Positions 34,228-44,113 of a stretch of 58,439 bases of DNA are shown one piece after another (within the stretch, counting starts at the first letter, position 1; each line of letters starts with the position of its first letter). The notes below the pieces were generated by a model. It was not told where the DNA came from. It did no database searches and saw nothing but the letters and a program-made list of their open reading frames with translations. The translations under genes were made by a program, and so were the position numbers. This DNA comes from Neisseria sp. Lineage in GTDB: Bacteria > Pseudomonadota > Gammaproteobacteria > Burkholderiales > Neisseriaceae. The stretch covers positions 1 to 58,439 of the forward strand of contig NZ_JAUNHL010000012.1 of assembly GCF_030523955.1 (NCBI RefSeq), given 5' to 3'.

Positions 34228-34383
34228 TATAGCGGATTTAATTACTTCGATACAAGGCAGCAAGCCGAAGACAGTACAAGTAGTACGGAACCGATTCTGT
34301 TGCCGCTTTAGCGGCTTACAAAATCGTTCTCTTTGAGCTAAGGCGCAGCAGAGCCTTCGCGAAAGTTAAGTTAATCCGCTATA
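34228..34383. repeat. full-length Correia element (CREE), 156 bp
   Basis: TATAGCGGATTTAATTAC at one end and TTAAGTTAATCCGCTATA at the other, with the conserved interior (GACAGTACAAGTAGTACGG, CTCTTTGAGCTAAGGCG). Length 156 bp is the canonical full form. It lies between the mla and gdhA 3' ends and needs no coding function; CREEs can carry IHF sites and be cut by RNase III in transcripts. Confidence 0.9.
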
Positions 34384-34406
34384 AAAGGTTGAAACGCTTT
34401 GCGGCC

Positions 34407-35744
<1,338 letters not shown>

Positions 35745-36026
35745 TTATATTTCCTTGTGTAGAAAAAAGACATCGGAGTCAGAATGTTGAATAACTGTGA
35801 AAACCGTTTTGAAGAGGGGGGTGCGGTAAGCAGGCAATCGTGTGCAGAAAGGTTTTCGATAGAATATGATTTTGCGTTGTAAAAAAGGATAGTGAGTCTA
35901 GCAAGTATCTACTTATCTTGGCTAGAAAAAATTGTATTTTTAGGCAACATTTTTCTATATCGACCGTCGGGCAGAATGCTGGCTTGCAAAGCGCGATATA
36001 AGTAACATCATATCTTTACATGACAT

Positions 36027-36040
36027 TTGATTTAAATCAA
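36027..36040. promoter_or_regulatory. perfect FNR box
   Basis: TTGATTTAAATCAA matches the FNR consensus TTGATNNNNATCAA at every specified base and is fully palindromic. It lies in the gdhA/hemerythrin divergent region, centred about 155 bases before the hemerythrin start. A TAAAAT at 36081-36086 could be the -10 element, placing the box near -60, a class I activation position. Confidence 0.75.
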
Positions 36041-36188
36041 CCAATCGAATTAAAAGTCAAAAATTTCATTGTTCGATGATTAAAATAAGTTAATCTAACA
36101 ATAAAATTGTGATGAAAATAATTTTTTGGCCGATTCACTGGATAAAAAGTGAAATCACAAACCAAACCTCATAACGGAGCAATAAAAT

Positions 36189-36593
36189 ATGACACTCTTA
36201 CATTGGACCGCTGATTTGGAGTTGGGTATTGAAGAGATCGATCGGCAGCACCAACAACTGGTGGAGTGCATCAATGATTTGCATGAGGCTCATCATAACC
36301 ACAACCGCGAAGCAGTGGGCTCGGCGCTGGATGCTTTAATCCAATACACTGTCGAGCATTTTGCTTACGAAGAAGAAATTTTGCGCCAGAGTGACTACCC
36401 TTTGTTGACTGCGCATGCGCGGGTTCATCAACATTTTGTCGATAAGGTTAATACATTCAAGGGCCGCTTCAATAATGGCGACGACATCGGGCAGGAATTG
36501 CTGGATTTGATGGAAGGTTGGCTATTTATGCACATCCGTCGCAATGATCACGGCTATGCAGAGCATGTGAAAAGATCGATTCTGGATTCATAA
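36189..36593 (+). CDS. bacteriohemerythrin
   Basis: 134-residue four-helix di-iron oxygen-binding protein. All ligands are visible: His21 (DRQHQQ), His57 and Glu61 (EHFAYEEE), His76 and His80 (HARVHQH), His115 and Asp120 (HIRRNDHGY). It can bind O2 reversibly for storage, delivery or sensing. The upstream perfect FNR box suggests induction when oxygen is low. ACGGAGC precedes ATG 36189. Single-gene unit with its own terminator. Confidence 0.93.
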   Translation: MTLLHWTADLELGIEEIDRQHQQLVECINDLHEAHHNHNREAVGSALDALIQYTVEHFAYEEEILRQSDYPLLTAHARVHQHFVDKVNTFKGRFNNGDDIGQELLDLMEGWLFMHIRRNDHGYAEHVKRSILDS

Positions 36594-36669
36594 AGACTAA
36601 ATAAGTTTTCAGACAGGCATTTCGTTGTTGGTGTTGCTCGCCATGAAGCTAATGATCATTCCTACCCAT

Positions 36670-36713
36670 AATGCCCCTGCCGTATGTCGAATACGGCGGG
36701 GCATGGTTTTTTT
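36670..36713 (+). terminator. rho-independent terminator of hemerythrin gene
   Basis: ATGCCCCTGCCGTAT / ATACGGCGGGGCAT stem with one mismatch and a short loop, followed by TTTTTTT. A lone DUS (36606-36619) precedes it. The rest of the gap to 37083 is AT-rich leader of the citrate transporter with nothing else recognised. Confidence 0.85.
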
Positions 36714-37083
36714 ATGTATGAAGGATATGAAATTCAGCCGGCCCGGAAGTTGATTTGCTCCGCAGCGATAAATAACGGAAAAGTTTTTGATAACTTAATA
36801 ATAAATGCTATCAAATAGACATAATAAGTTTAACAGGCTATTTTGATTGGCAATCATTAATATCATCAATTTGAAATCCGGCGGGTTTCTGAGAAATTAT
36901 CTAGATGCTTTTTCAAGAAATTTGATATTTAATTTTGACAAACGCTTAAAAAAATTCAACAATATCGGCGCGTAAACGTACCGATAACAGAGCGTTACAC
37001 AAACTGACAATTTACAAATAGCAAGCGAAGCATGGGTTTGCGCAATCGTTTGCAGAAAACCTCATAAATAATAGGAGAACTAC

Positions 37084-38445
37084 ATGTTAGCCATTTTCGG
37101 CCTGCTGATCGTTACCGGTTTTATGGTATTGATCATGACCAAAAAAGCCCCGCCGTTTACCTCGCTGGTGTTGGTGCCGCTGGTTATCGGCACGGTAACC
37201 GGCCTGATGAACCAATATGGTTACACCGCCTTAGAGATTCCCAAATTCGCCATTGCCGGCATGATCAGCAATGCCGATCTGAAAATCAACGGGGTGGCGG
37301 GCACGGCGATTATGTTGTTGTTTGCCATCCTCTATTTCGGCCTGATGCTCAGCGCCGGGCTGTTTACGCCGGTGGTGAATTTTATCCTGCGTACCATTAA
37401 GGGCGACCCGCTCAAAGTGATGTTGGGTACCGCTTTGCTGGCACTGGCGGTATCGGTGGACGGCGACGGCTCGACCACTACCTTGGTGGTGTGTTCCGCC
37501 ATGATTCCGGTATACCGCAAGTTGAATATGAAAATGATGGACTTGGCGGTGATTCTGATTTTGTCCAATTCCATTATGAACCTGCTTCCTTGGGGCGGCC
37601 CGACCGCACGTATTATCGCGGCCTTGAAAGTAGACGAGGGTGAATTGCTGCGCCTGATTATCCCGGGCATGATTCTGGCATCGATTTGGGTGCTCATCAT
37701 CGCGGTGATTCGCGGCTTGGCCGAGCGTAAACGCTTAGGCATCCAAAACCTCAGCAAAGAAGATATTGAAGCGGTGATTGCCGAGCAATATCAGGAAGAT
37801 GCCGATTTGGCACGCCCGAAACTGGTATGGTTCAATTTCCTGCTGACGGCCGTTATCATGATCCAGCTGATTTTCGGCGGCACTTGGATTTTCCCGAAAG
37901 TACACGCCGCTCTGATTTTTGCGGTCGGCTTGGCGATTGCTTTGACGGTGAACTACCACCGTCCGGCAGACCAGCGCCGTATTATTGAGAAATATGGTTC
38001 TTCTGCCGTGCAAGTGATTTTCATGGTATTGGCCGCCGGTGTGTTTATGGGTATTCTCGCCGGTACCGGTATGAGCGAGGCGATGGGGCATGCACTGGCC
38101 ACTTGGGTACCGGAAAGTTTCGGTTCGCACTGGCCCTTGGTGGTGGCGCTGGTGTCGGTTCCGGGTACTTTCGTGTTGAGCAACGATGCTTTCTATCTGG
38201 GCGTATTGCCGGTGTTGAACCAAGTCGGCATCCAACAAGGCTTCAGTGCGATGGATATTGCGGTGGCCTCCACCGCCGGCCAGGCTTTCCACCTGCTCAG
38301 CCCGCTGGTCGGCTTTATCTATCTGCTGCTTAACCTGACAGGTGTTGATATGGGCAGATGGCAGATTCAGTCGGCCAAATGGGGCATCGGTGTGTTTCTG
38401 ATGTTTTTGGTCGGCATGTTTGCAATCAGCGGCGTGCCTTTGTAA
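37084..38445 (+). CDS. citrate transporter, CitMHS family
   Basis: 453 residues, about 12 hydrophobic helices. CitMHS/TRAP-like ion-transporter landmarks include the paired re-entrant motifs SVDGDGSTTTLVVCSAMIPVYRKL and LSNSIMNLLPWGGPTARI in the first half, and LSNDAFYLGVLPVLNQVG and STAGQAFHLLSPLVGFIYLL in the second. Imports citrate, often as a metal complex, with protons. AGGAG precedes ATG 37084. No two-component system or citrate lyase gene is adjacent. A long AT-rich leader precedes it. Confidence 0.9.
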   Translation: MLAIFGLLIVTGFMVLIMTKKAPPFTSLVLVPLVIGTVTGLMNQYGYTALEIPKFAIAGMISNADLKINGVAGTAIMLLFAILYFGLMLSAGLFTPVVNFILRTIKGDPLKVMLGTALLALAVSVDGDGSTTTLVVCSAMIPVYRKLNMKMMDLAVILILSNSIMNLLPWGGPTARIIAALKVDEGELLRLIIPGMILASIWVLIIAVIRGLAERKRLGIQNLSKEDIEAVIAEQYQEDADLARPKLVWFNFLLTAVIMIQLIFGGTWIFPKVHAALIFAVGLAIALTVNYHRPADQRRIIEKYGSSAVQVIFMVLAAGVFMGILAGTGMSEAMGHALATWVPESFGSHWPLVVALVSVPGTFVLSNDAFYLGVLPVLNQVGIQQGFSAMDIAVASTAGQAFHLLSPLVGFIYLLLNLTGVDMGRWQIQSAKWGIGVFLMFLVGMFAISGVPL

Positions 38446-38457
38446 GCGCTTGATAAA

Positions 38458-38504
38458 ATGAACAATGCCTGTCTGAAAATATTTTTCAGACAGGCATTGT
38501 TCAT
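38458..38504 (+). terminator. extended inverted DUS terminator
   Basis: 22-bp stem around an inverted DUS pair (ATGAACAATGCCTGTCTGAA arm) right after the citrate transporter. Confidence 0.85.
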
Positions 38505-38673
38505 AGTGGATTTGATTACTTTGATACAAGGCAGCAGAGCCGTAGCGAAAGTTATAGCGGATTAACTTAACTTTCGCGAAGGCTCTGTTGCGCCTTGCCG
38601 TACTACTTGTACTGTCTGCGGCTTGCTGCCTTGTACTGAAGTAATTAAATCCGCTATAAGTTAATCCTTTATA
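38503..38673. repeat. outer, internally deleted Correia element split by another
   Basis: Left part ATAGTGGATTTGATTAC...GCCGTAGCGAAAGT (38503-38552) and right part AGTTAATCCTTTATA (38659-38673) form a short CREE when joined. Joined across one TA they read CGAAAGTTAAGTTAATCC, exactly the sequence in the intact CREE at 34364. The inner element therefore inserted at TA. Confidence 0.75.
38553..38658. repeat. inner Correia element, 106-bp short form
   Basis: TATAGCGGATTAACTTAAC to GTAATTAAATCCGCTATA with the short CREE interior. It is flanked by a duplicated TA inside the outer CREE. Confidence 0.9.
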
Positions 38674-38745
38674 GATTGTTGAAATTCAAAGACACCTGGA
38701 TCATGCTTGAATAAAATGTTTTTTATTAAACAAATACTGAAACTG

Positions 38746-38786
38746 AAAAAAAGCCTGTCTGAAAAGTTTTCAGACAGGCTTTTTTC
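38746..38786 (-). terminator. terminator of the moa operon
   Basis: AAAAAAGCCTGTCTGAAAA / TTTTCAGACAGGCTTTTTT. This inverted DUS pair has one substitution (AGCCTG instead of TGCCTG), and the symmetrical change keeps the stem. It lies 55 bases beyond moaE on the leftward strand. Confidence 0.8.
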
Positions 38787-38840
38787 ACAGCAGTTATCTT
38801 GGTCGGAAACTTATGTTGCTCATAAGAGAGAACACCTTGG

Positions 38841-39281
38841 CTATGGCTGAGTTGGCGGCAGGCCTTCCGGATTGGCCAGCCAGCCGGCCGGTTCGCCGTC
38901 GCTGTAAAATTCCTGTTTCCAAATCGGTACTTCGGCTTTTACGGTATCGATGATAAAGCGGCAGGCAGCGAATGCGGCGTCGCGGTGGCCGGCCGTTACG
39001 CCCACCCATACCGCCATATCGCCGATTTCCAGCCGGCCGTAACGGTGTACGCAAACGGCTTCTTCAATCGCAAATTGCCGTTTGGCGGCGGCAATCACAG
39101 CGGCCCCTTGCTTCAATGCCAGCTCGGGATAGGTGCTGTAGATCAAATAATCGACGCGGCGTCCTTCGTTCTGGCGGCGTACCCAGCCTTCAAACGAAGC
39201 GTAAGCGCCGCATTGTTCGTTGTTCAGCAGCGACTGGCGCAGCAGGGCGGAATCAATGGCTTGTTCGGTGATGTCAAACAC
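38841..39281 (-). CDS. moaE: molybdopterin synthase catalytic subunit
   Basis: 146 residues. MoaE transfers the MoaD thiocarboxylate sulfur to cyclic pyranopterin to make the dithiolene. Motifs: GAYASFEGWVRRQNEGR, HRYGRLEIGDMAVWVGVTAGHRDAAF and PIWKQEFYSDG with the catalytic Lys. It starts with GTG at 39281, supported by GGAGG seven bases upstream. Last gene of the operon. Confidence 0.95.
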   Translation of the reverse strand: MFDITEQAIDSALLRQSLLNNEQCGAYASFEGWVRRQNEGRRVDYLIYSTYPELALKQGAAVIAAAKRQFAIEEAVCVHRYGRLEIGDMAVWVGVTAGHRDAAFAACRFIIDTVKAEVPIWKQEFYSDGEPAGWLANPEGLPPTQP

Positions 39282-39284
39282 GGT

Positions 39285-39539
39285 TCAACCTCCGGCAACG
39301 GGCGGAATAAAAGCCACAATGTCTTGATCGGCCAGCGGCGTGTCCCACGGGCAAAAGCTGTGGTTAACGGCGGCGCGCAAACGGCTTTGCGGCAGGGTGA
39401 GGGCATGGCGTTCGGCCAAAAGGGCATACAGTGCGGCGGCATCCAAGGGCGCCGCCAGCTCGATTTCTTCTTGCTCGCGGCCGGCCTGTTCGCGCAGGGC
39501 GGCGAAGTAAAGTACGGTCAGTTTAACGGTTGAACTCAT
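39285..39539 (-). CDS. moaD: molybdopterin synthase sulfur-carrier subunit
   Basis: 84-residue ubiquitin-like sulfur carrier with the obligatory C-terminal Gly-Gly (IPPVAGG). VKLTVLYFAALREQAG opens the fold. It overlaps the moaC end by 17 bases and is followed by moaE three bases after the stop. Confidence 0.95.
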   Translation of the reverse strand: MSSTVKLTVLYFAALREQAGREQEEIELAAPLDAAALYALLAERHALTLPQSRLRAAVNHSFCPWDTPLADQDIVAFIPPVAGG

Positions 39540-39996
39540 GCTTGCCTCCAGATTTGTGCGAAAGTTCGATGTCGGTGATGCGGATGTCGTGGCTGAGCGC
39601 CTTGGTCATGTCGTATACCGTCAGCGCGGCCACCGAAACGGCGCTCAAGGCTTCCATTTCCACGCCGGTTTTGTGGCTGACGGCGACTTCGGCGCGGATG
39701 GCGAGGCTGTGGTCCTCGTCGCGGTATTCGAAATCGAGCTTGCAGCGCTCCAACATCATCGGATGGCACAAGGGAATCATCTGTGCGGTGTTTTTGGCGG
39801 CCATGATGCCGGCCAACCGCGCCACCTCGGTGATGGTGCCTTTGGCGGTTTGCCCGTGGCTTTGCTGGATAGCGGCGTAAACGTCGGCCGGAAAACGCAC
39901 GCGGCCGGTTGCGACGGCCACGCGGCGGGTGGTTTCTTTTTCTCCGACATCAACCATGCTGCTGCGGCCGGATTCGTCTAAATGACTGAGTGACAT
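39523..39996 (-). CDS. moaC: cyclic pyranopterin monophosphate synthase
   Basis: 157 residues. Second half-reaction of GTP to cPMP. Motifs: AGIMAAKNTAQMIPLCHPMML, KTGVEMEALSAVSVAALTVYDMTKA and LSHKSGGKHEF. GGGAG five bases before ATG 39996 sets the start, inside the mobA end. Confidence 0.96.
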   Translation of the reverse strand: MSLSHLDESGRSSMVDVGEKETTRRVAVATGRVRFPADVYAAIQQSHGQTAKGTITEVARLAGIMAAKNTAQMIPLCHPMMLERCKLDFEYRDEDHSLAIRAEVAVSHKTGVEMEALSAVSVAALTVYDMTKALSHDIRITDIELSHKSGGKHEFNR

Positions 39997-40616
39997 CGTC
40001 GCTCCCATTCGGTTAGCGCCCGTTGGAATTCTTCGGGCGTATTGAAGTTGGTGAAATACTGCCAGTCGGCCGGCATGGCTACGCTTTGCTGCGCTTCACC
40101 TGCCAGAAACGGCATCACCCGCCGGTGGCCGGCAGCCAGATAATCGTGCAAACGGCAAGCCAAACCTGCCGACCAGTGCGCCAGCAGAGGGTGGCTGCGC
40201 ATCTTGCCGTCAGCATCTTCCGCATCGGCCAATGCCACCCAACCCTGTTGCCAAGCGCGGGTGTGTTCGGCGGTTTTCAGACAGGCAATCAATTGCAGCG
40301 GCGGAATCAGGGTGTCGCACGACATGACGTAAATGCCGTCATAGCCTTCTGCGGCGGCCAGCTGCAGCGCCGGCAGAATGGCGCTTAATGCGCCTTCACG
40401 CCCGGCCAGAGCGTCATCCAGATAACGTACGCTATCCGTTTGCGGATAACGGTTGCCGGCGGCGGCCAGCCACACCGGACGATGAGGCTGCACTGCCGCC
40501 ACTTGGCGGGCAATCAGGCTGAGGCCGCGGCAGTTCAGCAGCGGCTTCGGGCTGCCCATTCTGCTGCTGAGCCCGCCGCACAGAATCAGCAGCGGCTCGG
40601 GTGGCTTGGGCTTCAA
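39978..40616 (-). CDS. mobA: molybdenum cofactor guanylyltransferase
   Basis: 212 residues. Adds GMP to molybdopterin to form MGD, the cofactor form used by DMSO-reductase-family enzymes. The N-terminal nucleotide loop is ILCGGLSSRMGSPKPLL and MSCDTLIPP is the metal site. The frame begins with TTG overlapping the moaB stop (TTGA), an unusual coupled start. An internal DUS (40274-40287) lies in the coding region. Confidence 0.85.
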   Translation of the reverse strand: MKPKPPEPLLILCGGLSSRMGSPKPLLNCRGLSLIARQVAAVQPHRPVWLAAAGNRYPQTDSVRYLDDALAGREGALSAILPALQLAAAEGYDGIYVMSCDTLIPPLQLIACLKTAEHTRAWQQGWVALADAEDADGKMRSHPLLAHWSAGLACRLHDYLAAGHRRVMPFLAGEAQQSVAMPADWQYFTNFNTPEEFQRALTEWERRCHSVI

Positions 40617-41134
40617 ACGGCAGACCAGCTGTTAAAAACGCGGGTAAATCCGCAGGAATTGATGCGCGGGTCGAGCTGGGGCGCGATGATTTTGCTCCAA
40701 GCGGTGCGGCAGGCGCCGGTGGATCCGGGCAGACAGAATACCAGCGTGCGGTTGGAAATACCGGCGATCGCACGCGACTGGATGGTGGACATGCCGATTT
40801 CTTCATAGGAAATGGCGCGGAACAGTTCGCCGAAGCCGGGAATATCGCGGTCGAACAGCACGCTTACCGCATCGGGGGTGACGTCGCGCGGAAACATGCC
40901 GGTACCACCGGTAATCAGCACCACGTCAATCGCCGGATCGGCAATGGCGGTGGCGACGCGGGCGCGGATATCGTACAGCTCGTCGCGGCACAAATCGCGC
41001 GAGGCGAGGCGGTGTTCACCCTCAACCACGGCTTGCGCAAGGTAATCGCCGCTGCCGTCTTCGCGGCTGCTGCGGGTATCGGTAACGGTTAGGATATGGA
41101 TGTTGAGCGGACGGAAGTCCGGAGCTTGGGACAT
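40613..41134 (-). CDS. moaB: molybdenum cofactor protein MoaB
   Basis: 173 residues, MoaB/Mog fold that adenylylates molybdopterin before metal insertion. Motifs: LTVTDTRSSREDGSGDYLAQ, LITGGTGMFPRDVTPDAV and GSTGACRTAW. GGAGG precedes ATG 41134, three bases after moaA. Confidence 0.95.
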   Translation of the reverse strand: MSQAPDFRPLNIHILTVTDTRSSREDGSGDYLAQAVVEGEHRLASRDLCRDELYDIRARVATAIADPAIDVVLITGGTGMFPRDVTPDAVSVLFDRDIPGFGELFRAISYEEIGMSTIQSRAIAGISNRTLVFCLPGSTGACRTAWSKIIAPQLDPRINSCGFTRVFNSWSAV

Positions 41135-41137
41135 GGG

Positions 41138-42121
41138 TTAACCTCCAATCATGGACAGATCGCGGATCAGTCCGACGTTTTTCTGATGCAGGAAATGGTG
41201 TTCGGGTTTGTCGGCGATTACGCTGAACAGGTATTGGCGTAAGCCTTCGCGATCGCCCTGAGCCAAGTAGGGGCGCAGGTTGTAAGCGATGCCGCCGAAT
41301 AAGCATAAATGCATATTGCCTTGCGCGCTCACCCGCAGGCGGTTGCAGCTGTTGCAGAAATCTTTGCTGTACGGTGCGATAAAACCGATGCTGCCGGCAA
41401 AATCGGGATGACGGTATTCACGGGCGGGGCCGGCATAGGCTTCGCGCGGCAGCAGCTGCCAACCTTGGGCGGCCAGCTCGGCTTCGATGGCTGTGGCGGA
41501 GAGGTGCTGCTGTTGGAAATACCCCAGATTGTTGCCGGTTTGCATCAATTCGATGAAACGCAAGGTTACCGGACGCTCGCGTACGAAGCGCATGGCATCG
41601 GGTACGGTGCGGTCGGCATAACGGCCCAGTAGCAGGGTATTGATTTTTACCGAGGAAAAACCGCTTGCCAGTATGCCGTCGATCGCGCGGATGATGTTGT
41701 GGTATTCGCGTTTGCCGGTGATTTCGAAAAAGGTATCGGCGTTGAAACTGTCGATGCTGATGTTGAGTTTGTCCAACCCGGCGGCGCGGTAGGCGGGAAA
41801 CAGCTTGGCCAGTTTGAAGGCATTGGTGGTCAATGCTACATGCTCGATGCCGGGCTGTGCTTTGCACACGGCAATGATGTCGGCCAAATCGCGGCGCAGT
41901 GTGGCTTCGCCGCCGGTTACGCGGATTTTGCGGGTGCCGGCGGCGGCGAATACCGATACCAGCGTTTCGATTTCAGACAGGCTCAGTTCGTCGGGTTTGG
42001 CTTTGCCCTGATAACCGTCGGGCAGGCAGTAGCTGCAACGGTAATTGCACAAATCGGTTACCGACAGGCGCAGATAACTGAGCCGGCGGCCGAAAGGATC
42101 GGTTAACGGCGCGCTATTCAT
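41138..42121 (-). CDS. moaA: GTP 3',8-cyclase
   Basis: 327-residue radical-SAM enzyme, first step of Moco synthesis. N-terminal cluster motif CNYRCSYC, C-terminal second cluster CNSCNRLRVSAQGNMHLCLFG, and the C-terminal Gly-Gly tail (MIGG) needed for activity. The start overlaps moeA by four bases. Confidence 0.97.
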   Translation of the reverse strand: MNSAPLTDPFGRRLSYLRLSVTDLCNYRCSYCLPDGYQGKAKPDELSLSEIETLVSVFAAAGTRKIRVTGGEATLRRDLADIIAVCKAQPGIEHVALTTNAFKLAKLFPAYRAAGLDKLNISIDSFNADTFFEITGKREYHNIIRAIDGILASGFSSVKINTLLLGRYADRTVPDAMRFVRERPVTLRFIELMQTGNNLGYFQQQHLSATAIEAELAAQGWQLLPREAYAGPAREYRHPDFAGSIGFIAPYSKDFCNSCNRLRVSAQGNMHLCLFGGIAYNLRPYLAQGDREGLRQYLFSVIADKPEHHFLHQKNVGLIRDLSMIGG

Positions 42122-43347
42122 AGGAAGGCCTCGGTAAACGGTTGCACCAACACGGTTGCTCCGGCGGGCAGCGGGCCGCTTTCTGATGGCAACACCAGAT
42201 AGGCGTTGGCACGGCTGACGCCTAATACGCGGTGCGAATCTTGTTCGCCGGCGGGTTCGGCCAACCAGTTGCCCGCTTCGTCGCGGCGGATGAGGGCGCG
42301 CTGCATATCGGCGCGGCCCGGCGATTTTTTCACCGGCTGGGTGAGAATGGCGCTAAAGCGCAGCGGTTCGGGAACAGGGTCGGCTCCTGCCAGCGACCAC
42401 AACGCAGGTTTCAGAAAGATGTCGAAGCCGGCGAAACCGGATACTGGGTTACCGGGCAAACCGAAATACCAGCAGCTTTCAGACAGGCTGCCGAATACGA
42501 AAGGCTTGCCCGGTTTCATGGCGACTTTGTAATGATGGATGGTGCCGATATGGTCGACCGCGTCGCGCAGATAGTCGTAATCGCCGACCGAAACGCCGCC
42601 GGAGGTGATGATAACGTCGGCTTGCGCCGCAGCTTGGGTGAGCAGCGCTTCGAGTTGGCCGGGATCGTCGGGGGCCTGCCCCAGATCAATGGTATCTACC
42701 GGGAGGCGGGATAAGCGCGCCAGCAAGGTGTGGCGGTTGCTGTCGTAGATTTGTTCGGGGGAGGTAAGCGGGGTACCCGGTTCGCGTAATTCGTCGCCGG
42801 TGGAAAGCACGGCGACTGTTATTTTGCGCCATACCGGTATGGCGTGAAAGCCCAGTGCGGCCAACAACATGATATCCGCATCACGCAAAATGCGTCCGGC
42901 GGATAAAACGGTATCGCCGGATGCGACTTCTTCGCCGGCACGGCGGATGTTGCTGCCCTCGGCGGTGTCTTGGGTAACGGTGAGTATGCCCTCGCCGGAT
43001 TCGGTGTTTTCCTGCATCACCACGCAGCGGCAGCCGTCGGGCACCACGGCGCCGGTCATGATGCGTATGCAGCCGTCGGCGGGGATATCGCCGCTGAAAG
43101 CGTGTCCGGCGGCGGATTCGCCGATGATGCGCCAGCGGCTGCCGGCGCGGGCGGCTGCCGGCAGGGCGTAGCCGTCCATTGCAGAGACATCGGCGGCGGG
43201 AATGTTGATGCCGGCTTGAATATCTCGAGCCAGTACACGGTTGTTTGCCTGTAATAGCGCGATATTTTCGCGCTCGGGTGTGCGGCGGCGGGCAGACAGG
43301 GTGTCGGCAATCAGCTGTTGCAGCTCGGTAACGGAGATAAGCGCCAT
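42118..43347 (-). CDS. moeA: molybdopterin molybdenumtransferase
   Basis: 409 residues. Inserts molybdate into adenylylated molybdopterin. Motifs: AMDGYALPA, GAVVPDGCRCVVMQE, TSGGVSVGDYDYLRD and AMKPGKPFVFG. AAGGAGG precedes ATG 43347. First gene of the seven-gene operon; a single DUS lies 30-43 bases upstream. Confidence 0.96.
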   Translation of the reverse strand: MALISVTELQQLIADTLSARRRTPERENIALLQANNRVLARDIQAGINIPAADVSAMDGYALPAAARAGSRWRIIGESAAGHAFSGDIPADGCIRIMTGAVVPDGCRCVVMQENTESGEGILTVTQDTAEGSNIRRAGEEVASGDTVLSAGRILRDADIMLLAALGFHAIPVWRKITVAVLSTGDELREPGTPLTSPEQIYDSNRHTLLARLSRLPVDTIDLGQAPDDPGQLEALLTQAAAQADVIITSGGVSVGDYDYLRDAVDHIGTIHHYKVAMKPGKPFVFGSLSESCWYFGLPGNPVSGFAGFDIFLKPALWSLAGADPVPEPLRFSAILTQPVKKSPGRADMQRALIRRDEAGNWLAEPAGEQDSHRVLGVSRANAYLVLPSESGPLPAGATVLVQPFTEAFL

Positions 43348-44113
43348 GACGCCTCCTTCTTCAAGATGTGTACGCTTTCAGACAGGCATTTGAAAAACGT
43401 AACAAACGGGGTTGGTGTGTGTAAAGTTGGTTTTTGTTGTGTTGTGGCAATCAAAACAGTCGTAACTTGCCTGTACGGTTTTCGGCCTTGCCGCTTGTTT
43501 TGTTCTTATTTTGGGTAGTATTGATTAAGCGGTTTTGGCTCGTTATGCCATTATAGGGATGCGGCGGGGGGTGTGCAATGCTGCAAAAGCAGGTCGGCAG
43601 GGGTGGAAAGTATCAATCGGTCTAGTACTTTTGACGGAAGTTGGTGGGTGGATGGAAAAGGGGTTCGGGGATGCAGTGGAAGAAAAAGCAGATACTCGAG
43701 CCAAGCCCGAGTATGACGGAATAGGGCGCATTAACTTAACTTTCGCGAAGGCTCTGCTGCGCCAAAGCTCAAAGAGGATGATTTTGTCAGCCGCTAAAGT
43801 GGCAACAGAATCAGCTCCGTACTACTTGCACTGTTCTGCGGCTGCCTCGTGTCGAAAATGTGTGAATCCGTTATATAAGTAAGTTTCGGATTAAAAACAT
43901 TTTTTTTCGTATTTCTAAAACAGATAAGGTTGGTGTGCGCTTATCTGGCTGCGGTTTTGTATGTTTAACACTTGCTTGGTGATGATTTGGAGCCTTTGCA
44001 AAAACCTCCTTGCTCCCGAGTATGCAACAGGTTTGAAAATGCCGAAGGCAAGGTTGCCAAGGCTTCGGTTTATGGCATGCCCCGATTTGCTCTAGCCGCT
44101 TTGCGCTAAAGCA
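43348..44113. other. long intergenic region with repeats, no gene
   Basis: 766 bases between moeA and the dioxygenase gene. It holds the moeA promoter with one DUS (43377-43390), a TACTCG hairpin repeat (43691-43717), a degraded Correia element (43721-43877), and at about 43990 a weak match to the GAGNCCTTTGCAAAAACC type of IS end. I see no supported coding sequence. Confidence 0.7.
43721..43877. repeat. degraded Correia element
   Basis: ATAGGGCGCATTAACTTAAC through CTTTCGCGAAGGCTCTGC to AATGTGTGAATCCGTTATAT. Interior blocks match the full CREEs, with several substitutions; the ends are diverged. Confidence 0.75.

Noticed and set aside
43535-43882. 116-codon open frame in the moeA-ygiD gap
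   Set aside because: It runs through a hairpin repeat and a Correia element; no protein motif and no separate conservation signal.
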